Assembly: GCA_017539165.1 (NCBI GenBank)
Contig: JAFYHN010000080.1
Span: forward strand, 1 to 55,397
Length of the DNA stretch: 55,397 bases
Direction of reading: 5' to 3'
Source: Eubacterium sp.
GTDB lineage: Bacteria; Bacillota; Clostridia; Lachnospirales; Lachnospiraceae
Both the position numbers and the translations under genes were made by a program. The notes beneath the pieces are model-generated. The model made no database searches. It worked only from the letters and a program-made list of their open reading frames with translations, and was not told the DNA's origin. Positions 50,608 to 55,397 of the stretch are shown here, one piece after another (position 1 is the stretch's first letter; the number at the start of each line of letters is the position of its first letter).

Positions 50608-53193
50608 ATGAATAAGAAATTTTTGATCGGAAGCATCAAAAAAGGTGTGGCAGTATTGTCTGTTGGACTTGCTGTCGTATCTGTTGTGCCTGCTATGCCG
50701 GGTGCACAAATCATTGATTCTGCCGTTAGTCTTGACGTCTATGCGGCATCGAAAAGTCTGGCAACATTTGACAAGCTTATTGCTGGAAAAGACAGCAGTG
50801 ATAAAGATTGGATTGTTGTAAATTCTGAAGCAGGTGGAAAAGGCACCGTTAAGTATCAGCAGGGTGATGGAACTTATAGAGTCAGAACTAACCTTTCAGG
50901 CTATAAATATAATGCCGGAGATCTGCTCAGTATTAAAGTTGAAGGTCTTGATATAAATGATGACGAGATAGATATTGGATACAGCCTGACTGAAGGATGT
51001 TATCATAAGGTTACCGAAGTTGTCTCTCAGCATGTTGGTTATGTAACTTTACAGCTTCCTGAGGATAGCGGGGATATATTAAAAAAGACAGCTCCAAAGT
51101 TTGTCAGAATCAAGGGTAAATATAAGAAACCTAGTAAAAATACTGAATTCACATTAGGTGGATTTGAGATACATAAAGCAGGAACTCTTCCTTCATGGGA
51201 TGACGGTTCATATCCGAAATTTGATCCTGATGCAGCTCCCAAGGGTATAGCTGTTACATATTATGATGGCATTTACTCAAGAGGATTTGCATGGAGTACT
51301 GATGAGTTTATAAATGACTCCGCATTGTATATTATTGAAAAAACAAATGGAGTAAGCAAGGAAGTTGTTGATTGGTCAAAGGCAAAAAAAGTTAAGGCTT
51401 CCAAAGTAGAAAGAACAGATAGTAAAGGCAAAGTCTGGCATGTTTTTAAGGCGCATGTAGAGGGACTTAAGGCTGGAGCAACTTACTATTACAGAGTGGG
51501 AAATGGAACTGGCGGTTTCTCGGAAGTCAGTACTTTAAATATTGATAAAAAAGAAGATGAGATAAATAGTCTGACATTTGTTCATCTTACTGACTGTCAG
51601 GAAAGTTCTAAAGACAAATATTCAAGATGGGCAAATGTTCTGGAAGATGCTTATTCAAGATATCCTGATACAAAGTTTGTTGCATTTACAGGTGATCTGA
51701 CAAATGATTCAAATGATTCACTTAATATGCGTCAGTGGATGTGGGGACTTGATGAGCCGGGTGATATACTTAGAAACAGTATTATTTCTCCTTCAAGCGG
51801 AAATCATGATAAATATAAGTATTCATTTACAGACAGATTCGACTTTAAATATGCGGACTATGTGAAAAGTAGTAATAAAGAGCTTGAAAGTGGCGGATGT
51901 TACTACTATACATATGGAAAAGATATACTGTTTGTGAATCTTAATACAAATGAAAGCCCTTGGGATTTTGATAACCAGAAGGGATGGCTTATATCTGTTC
52001 TTGAAAAATATAACAGCTGCAAGTGGAAGATAGTTCAGATTCATAAAGGAACTATGTCTACAGGTGATCATACAGATAATGGAGATGTAGAAAAATTCAG
52101 AGCAATTCTGCCTCCGATCTTTGCAAAGTATAAGGTTGATCTTGTTCTTCAGGGACATGATCATGTTTATACTCGTACTACATCATACGCATATGGAACC
52201 GATGATAGGGGAAATGTATATAACGGTTATGATGTAGCTAAGGGTGAACAAAAAGTTGTTAAGAATTATAAATTCGATGGCGAGACAAGACTTTGGAATC
52301 TTGAGCCTGTCGGAACACACTATGTAACTATCAACTACTGTGCAAATAAAAAGTATGATCCGAAAACAGATATCTCTGATAAAATCCATCTCGGAAAAAA
52401 TCCTATATCAGGTAATGGATGCAGTAAGCAGCCAGCTCATCCTATGTATGGAGTTGTAAGAATCAAGGGAGACATTCTTTGTTACGATTCTTATACATAT
52501 GATCCGGATAATGATACAAGTGAATTGTATGATACATTTGCAGTAAATAAGAATCCTGACCAGGATATAGAAGAACCAGAGGATCCAAAGAATCCAGAAG
52601 ACCCTAATGGAGGAAATCCGGGTGAAGGACAGAAAACAGATGTAACGCAGGATAAGAAAAATCCTGATGTTAAGACTCCAAGTGGAACCCCATCTCAGGG
52701 GAATACAACAAATGTTGTAAAGAAGGGTGAATATCTGAATGCAGAAGACATCACAAAAGCGATGCTGAAGCAGAACCTTCTGGTAGCTGATAAAAAAGCA
52801 AATTGCAAATACAAGATTACAAAAGTTATTAAGAAGAATGGCAAAGTGGTTGGTGGTACGGCAATGTATATGATGCCGTACAACAAGAACTGCAAGAAGG
52901 CTACCGTTAGAAATAACGTAAAAGTCGGAGGCGTGTTATTCAAGGTAACTGTAATAAATAAGAATGCATTTGCAAACTGTAAGAAACTTCAGACTGTAGT
53001 GATCGGAACAAATGTTGTTAAGATCAACGCTGGAGCATTTAAGGGATGTAAGCAGCTGAAGACAGTTCATATCAAGACCAACAAACTTAAGTATGTTGGT
53101 AAGAATGCTTTCAAGGGCGTTCACAAAAAAGTGAAGTTCAAGATAGCAAAGAAGAATCTTAAGAAATACAAGAAGCTTCTCAAACTTAAATAA
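50608..53193 (+). CDS. Secreted FN3/metallophosphoesterase (purple acid phosphatase-like) with C-terminal LRR_5 repeats (861 aa)
   Basis: Signal peptide 1-~48 (KKGVAVLSVGLAVVSVVPAMPGAQ... cut near VYAAS). A beta-rich domain (~50-195) precedes a PAP-N/FN3 domain (~205-315; GIAVTYYDGIYSRGFAWST, GLKAGATYYYRVGNGTGGFS). The metallophosphoesterase (~320-615) has HLTDCQE (Gln instead of His in motif I), FTGDLTND, SSGNHD and QGHDHVYTRT. A Pro/Asp/Asn/Glu linker (~650-705, EEPEDPKNPEDPNGGNPGEG) leads to a Lys-rich LRR_5 module (~755-861; NKNAFANCKKLQTVVIG, AGAFKGCKQLKTVHIK, KNAFKGVHKKVKFKI). The cationic tail may hold the enzyme to the anionic cell wall. An activity on phosphate esters outside the cell is inferred. 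Confidence 0.88.
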   Translation: MNKKFLIGSIKKGVAVLSVGLAVVSVVPAMPGAQIIDSAVSLDVYAASKSLATFDKLIAGKDSSDKDWIVVNSEAGGKGTVKYQQGDGTYRVRTNLSGYKYNAGDLLSIKVEGLDINDDEIDIGYSLTEGCYHKVTEVVSQHVGYVTLQLPEDSGDILKKTAPKFVRIKGKYKKPSKNTEFTLGGFEIHKAGTLPSWDDGSYPKFDPDAAPKGIAVTYYDGIYSRGFAWSTDEFINDSALYIIEKTNGVSKEVVDWSKAKKVKASKVERTDSKGKVWHVFKAHVEGLKAGATYYYRVGNGTGGFSEVSTLNIDKKEDEINSLTFVHLTDCQESSKDKYSRWANVLEDAYSRYPDTKFVAFTGDLTNDSNDSLNMRQWMWGLDEPGDILRNSIISPSSGNHDKYKYSFTDRFDFKYADYVKSSNKELESGGCYYYTYGKDILFVNLNTNESPWDFDNQKGWLISVLEKYNSCKWKIVQIHKGTMSTGDHTDNGDVEKFRAILPPIFAKYKVDLVLQGHDHVYTRTTSYAYGTDDRGNVYNGYDVAKGEQKVVKNYKFDGETRLWNLEPVGTHYVTINYCANKKYDPKTDISDKIHLGKNPISGNGCSKQPAHPMYGVVRIKGDILCYDSYTYDPDNDTSELYDTFAVNKNPDQDIEEPEDPKNPEDPNGGNPGEGQKTDVTQDKKNPDVKTPSGTPSQGNTTNVVKKGEYLNAEDITKAMLKQNLLVADKKANCKYKITKVIKKNGKVVGGTAMYMMPYNKNCKKATVRNNVKVGGVLFKVTVINKNAFANCKKLQTVVIGTNVVKINAGAFKGCKQLKTVHIKTNKLKYVGKNAFKGVHKKVKFKIAKKNLKKYKKLLKLK

Positions 53194-53205
53194 TTGATCA
53201 CATGA

Positions 53206-53238
53206 AGGTGTGTCGGATATGATCCGGCACATCTTTTT
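53206..53238 (+). terminator. Terminator of the secreted phosphatase gene
   Basis: AGGTGTGTCGGAT (53206-53218) pairs with ATCCGGCACATCT (53222-53234) including two wobbles, then TTTT. Confidence 0.85.
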
Positions 53239-53368
53239 GTGTGTAATAGGAAACTGCGTCTCCTATTACACACAAAACGCTCCGCTGAGGATGCGTCTCG
53301 GCGCGATAGGAAGATAGTTGCCTGCGGCAACACGCGCCTCGCGCGGAGAGTGTCGCAAGCGACACTCT
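53235..53368. repeat. Structured intergenic palindrome block PE3
   Basis: A perfect 17-bp stem (53235-53251 with 53261-53277) encloses AACTGCGTC. A GC-rich segment with GCTCCGC...GCGGAG, the hairpin GTTGCCTGCGGCAAC (53317-53331) and the 22-nt palindromic hairpin 53347-53368 (AGAGTGTCGC / GCGACACTCT, apex GCAAGC) follow. The ~300-nt gap between the phosphatase and the ABC transporter genes holds this block, a terminator and the operator at 53409; no gene was seen. GC content is far above the surroundings. Only one copy lies in the window. Confidence 0.7.
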
Positions 53369-53408
53369 TTGTTCTAGTACAAAATAACTTCTTTGAGAAA
53401 TATAAAGA

Positions 53409-53432
53409 TTTAAGAAAATCTTTAAGAATTAG
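53409..53432 (+). promoter_or_regulatory. Direct-repeat operator upstream of the second ABC transporter
   Basis: TTTAAGAA at 53409-53416 and 53421-53428 (12 bp apart), the second continuing TTAG as in the operator at 23742-23764. This suggests common control of the two transporter operons by an OmpR-type regulator. Confidence 0.5.
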
Positions 53433-53509
53433 TTTTATATTAAACTCAGACAACAAAAGATGATGATAGAAAGATCAGTTATATTTTGGGTAGAACAGGA
53501 GATGGAAAT

Positions 53510-54424
53510 ATGTCAAAGAATATCGTAGAAGTAAGTAATCTTTCAAAACAATACGGCAAGCAGCTGGCTCTTGATGGAGTGACTTTCAACATAAAGAAGG
53601 GCAGTATCGTTGGTTTGATTGGTCCTAACGGAGCAGGTAAAACGACGATCATGAAGATAATGGGCGGTCTTGCATTTCAGACAGGCGGAGAGCTTAAGAT
53701 GTATGGTGCTTCAGATGAAAAAGGTCTTAATCATGCAAGGACACGAATGAGTTTTATGATCGAAACTCCTTACGAAAAAGAAAAGATGACGGCACGTGAG
53801 AATCTTGAAAAACAGAGGCTTCAGAAGGGGATTCCAGACAAGGGGCGTATAGATGAAGTCCTTGAGATTGTTGGCCTTCACGATACCGGTAAGAAGATCG
53901 TGAAGAACTTCTCACTTGGAATGAGACAGCGTCTGGGACTTGCAAATGCCCTCATGGGTAAACCTGAATTCATGGTACTTGATGAACCGACAAATGGTCT
54001 TGATCCGGAAGGTATTATCGAGATAAGGGAGTTGTTCAGGAAACTTAATAAAGAAGAGGATATCACGATGGTGATATCTTCACATATCCTGAGTGAGCTT
54101 TCGCTTCTATGTACGGATTATATCTTTATAAATAAAGGACAGATAAAGGGGATATTCTCTGCCGAAGAACTGAGGAATGCGTGCAGTGAATTCTATCATA
54201 TAAACACGGATAACAATGAGAAAGCCAGCGCAATACTCATACATAACTGCGGAATAGAAAGGGTAGAAGCACTTGATGATGGAAGTCTTCGGATATATGA
54301 CGGGCTGGATGATATTCATAATATCTCTAAAGCTCTTTACGATAATGGAGTCGTTCCAACAGAGCTTTCTCTGAATGAGATAAAACTTGAGGATTATTAT
54401 ATGAAAATGGTTCAGGATAGATAA
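53510..54424 (+). CDS. ABC transporter ATP-binding protein (BcrA/CcmA type)
   Basis: 304 residues. Walker A is GPNGAGKTT, the signature is FSLGMRQRLGLA, Walker B is EFMVLDEPTNGLDPEG, and the H-loop is MVISSHILSEL. The C-terminal ~85 residues (after FSAEELRNACSE) form the extra domain common in BcrA/LanF-type ATPases. An upstream in-frame ATG (53486) is unlikely, because CAGGAGATGG lies just before 53510. It pairs with the permease 24 nt downstream, giving a two-subunit exporter of the antibiotic/lantibiotic self-protection kind. Preceded by the direct-repeat operator at 53409. Confidence 0.9.
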   Translation: MSKNIVEVSNLSKQYGKQLALDGVTFNIKKGSIVGLIGPNGAGKTTIMKIMGGLAFQTGGELKMYGASDEKGLNHARTRMSFMIETPYEKEKMTARENLEKQRLQKGIPDKGRIDEVLEIVGLHDTGKKIVKNFSLGMRQRLGLANALMGKPEFMVLDEPTNGLDPEGIIEIRELFRKLNKEEDITMVISSHILSELSLLCTDYIFINKGQIKGIFSAEELRNACSEFYHINTDNNEKASAILIHNCGIERVEALDDGSLRIYDGLDDIHNISKALYDNGVVPTELSLNEIKLEDYYMKMVQDR

Positions 54425-54448
54425 ATAATTGTATGAAAGGACAATAAA

Positions 54449-55249
54449 ATGTTCAATATTATAAAATCGCTAAATTACAGTGCTCGACGCGACAATGTGA
54501 ATTGGATAACGATTATATCATTACTTTCTCTTCCTTGGTTCGTTTCATATCTCAGTGGCATGCTGAATGCTGAGTCAATGAATAAACTTACCCCAAGTGT
54601 ATATTTTGCATCACAGAATATGGCATCTGTATTTCTGTTTATGAGTATCGGAATAATGATATTTGCCAGCAAGCTGATGGCAGGAGATGCGGCGGATAAA
54701 ACAATTAATTATGAATTTATGGCGGGGCATAGCCGGAACGAGATATTTGTAGGAAGAATTATAGCTGGATTTCTTTGGGGAGCTTTACTTGTATTTATAC
54801 TTATGCTTCTTCCGATTGGTCTGTCTGATGTCATTTATGGATGGGGGCTTGAAACCAACAAAAGTGAAGTGCTCATAAGATGTGCTTTATGTATCTTTCC
54901 GATAATAAGACTATGTGCATATAACATGATGTTGGCAAGTCTTACCCGAAGTGCTGGAAAAGGTATAGCACTTGGTTATGCTACGCTTATGATTGTGGCA
55001 ATAGCAACCAGTTCCTTAGAGGAATTTTTTAATATAGTGATCAAATATTCTACGGGATTTACTAATGTGTCCTATCTTTTGATCTCGGAGAATTCAAAAT
55101 ATGAGGTGATAAACGGTGAGACAATCTCTGTATTTGATACTTCAGTCACAGGAGAGATGATCTGGAAAACCATAGCAATGTCTGCCATTTTTACAGTGAT
55201 ATACCTGACTGTTACATATATTAATTTCAAGAAGACAGATAGAGATTAG
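54449..55249 (+). CDS. ABC-2 type transporter permease
   Basis: 266 residues with six hydrophobic segments: WITIISLLSLPWFVSYLSGM, SVFLFMSIGIMIFASKLM, IIAGFLWGALLVFILMLLPIGL, CALCIFPIIRLCAYNMML, GIALGYATLMIVAIATS and a C-terminal helix MIWKTIAMSAIFTVIYLTVTYI. The cytoplasmic loop after TM2 has DKTINYEFMAGHSRNEIFVGRI, the typical ABC-2 motif (Y/F-x-T/S...G-x-SR-x-x-x-x-x-K/R). Start with GAAAGGACAATAAA. It ends 148 nt before the window edge; nothing recognisable lies in that tail except a 6-bp hairpin (AAGCCA/TGGCTT, 55313-55332). Confidence 0.88.
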   Translation: MFNIIKSLNYSARRDNVNWITIISLLSLPWFVSYLSGMLNAESMNKLTPSVYFASQNMASVFLFMSIGIMIFASKLMAGDAADKTINYEFMAGHSRNEIFVGRIIAGFLWGALLVFILMLLPIGLSDVIYGWGLETNKSEVLIRCALCIFPIIRLCAYNMMLASLTRSAGKGIALGYATLMIVAIATSSLEEFFNIVIKYSTGFTNVSYLLISENSKYEVINGETISVFDTSVTGEMIWKTIAMSAIFTVIYLTVTYINFKKTDRD

Positions 55250-55397
55250 GTGGGAAGAAAGTTTGAAACAAAGAGGTAGCGGATAGATAAAGAAATAACC
55301 CATCACAAATAAGCCATCAACAGGTGGCTTCATAGAGGAAATATAGACACGACACTTAATCAGGATGCGACCACAGACTCATCTGTTATGATATAGC

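Noticed and set aside
55250-55397. Possible start of another gene at the right edge
   Set aside because: All frames meet stops within a few codons, and no ribosome binding site and start pair is convincing.

Overview
The window is chromosomal DNA of an anaerobic, low-GC Gram-positive bacterium, most likely a gut or rumen Lachnospiraceae (Butyrivibrio/Pseudobutyrivibrio/Roseburia-like). The evidence is AT-rich coding DNA, strong GGAGG ribosome binding sites before nearly every gene, a glmS ribozyme, rubrerythrin with rubredoxin-like modules, a FeoA-FeoB fusion, BspA-type (LRR_5) repeats and a YlmH/YwlG gene set. The genus is inference. No rRNA, tRNA, CRISPR array, prophage or intact insertion sequence was seen.

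Layout. 1-10 kb is mostly housekeeping: the tail of a broken LRR gene, glmS ribozyme plus glmS, a secreted unknown (minus strand), rubrerythrin, ylmH (minus), pyrC, an HD-GYP protein, a hotdog thioesterase, a BI-1 membrane protein with a Q/N/Y/P-rich tail, and class II aldolase. 10-23.7 kb is punctuated by structured intergenic repeats. Its genes are a stand-alone tubulin-like GTPase, an acyltransferase stub, birA, a HAD phosphatase, NADP isocitrate dehydrogenase, a ROK sugar kinase, a MATE exporter, a Sel1-like protein, trmL, a small Cys-rich protein, RNase H and an asparaginase. 23.7-31.5 kb is an envelope-stress type locus: an ABC transporter followed by three tandem membrane-anchored S33-type hydrolases and a fourth, chimeric hydrolase. 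31.5-33.1 kb is a decayed mobile element (YhcG/DUF1016 nuclease, small Mob-associated protein, relaxase fragment). 33.1-36.1 kb holds the AmmeMemoRadiSam genes and ywlG. 36.1-43.7 kb holds a two-component system, a PAP2 phosphatase, a DHH phosphoesterase and a TIR/transmembrane/beta-propeller protein. 43.8-55.4 kb holds a CPBP protease, a small unknown, feoAB, a two-component system with an S66 carboxypeptidase gene between its regulator and kinase, a secreted phosphatase with C-terminal LRR_5 repeats, and a second ABC transporter.

The most unusual signal is non-coding. A 233-bp palindromic element (called PE1 here) occurs as two complete copies (10275-10507; 21815-22047, opposite strand), one 3'-truncated copy (10109-10274) and one fragment (45132-45166). 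An 11-bp piece identical to its terminus lies exactly at a gene-duplication breakpoint (30612-30622). The copies share terminal inverted repeats, short invariant hairpins and the same stem order. The stem sequences themselves differ between copies while staying complementary, so base pairing rather than sequence appears to be conserved. A second family (PE2) has two copies with the same behaviour (15783-15958 and 20825-20956), and a third structured block lies at 53235-53368. Two further points deserve attention: a glmS ribozyme with an extra stem-loop in its core, and a shared direct-repeat operator upstream of both ABC transporter operons.
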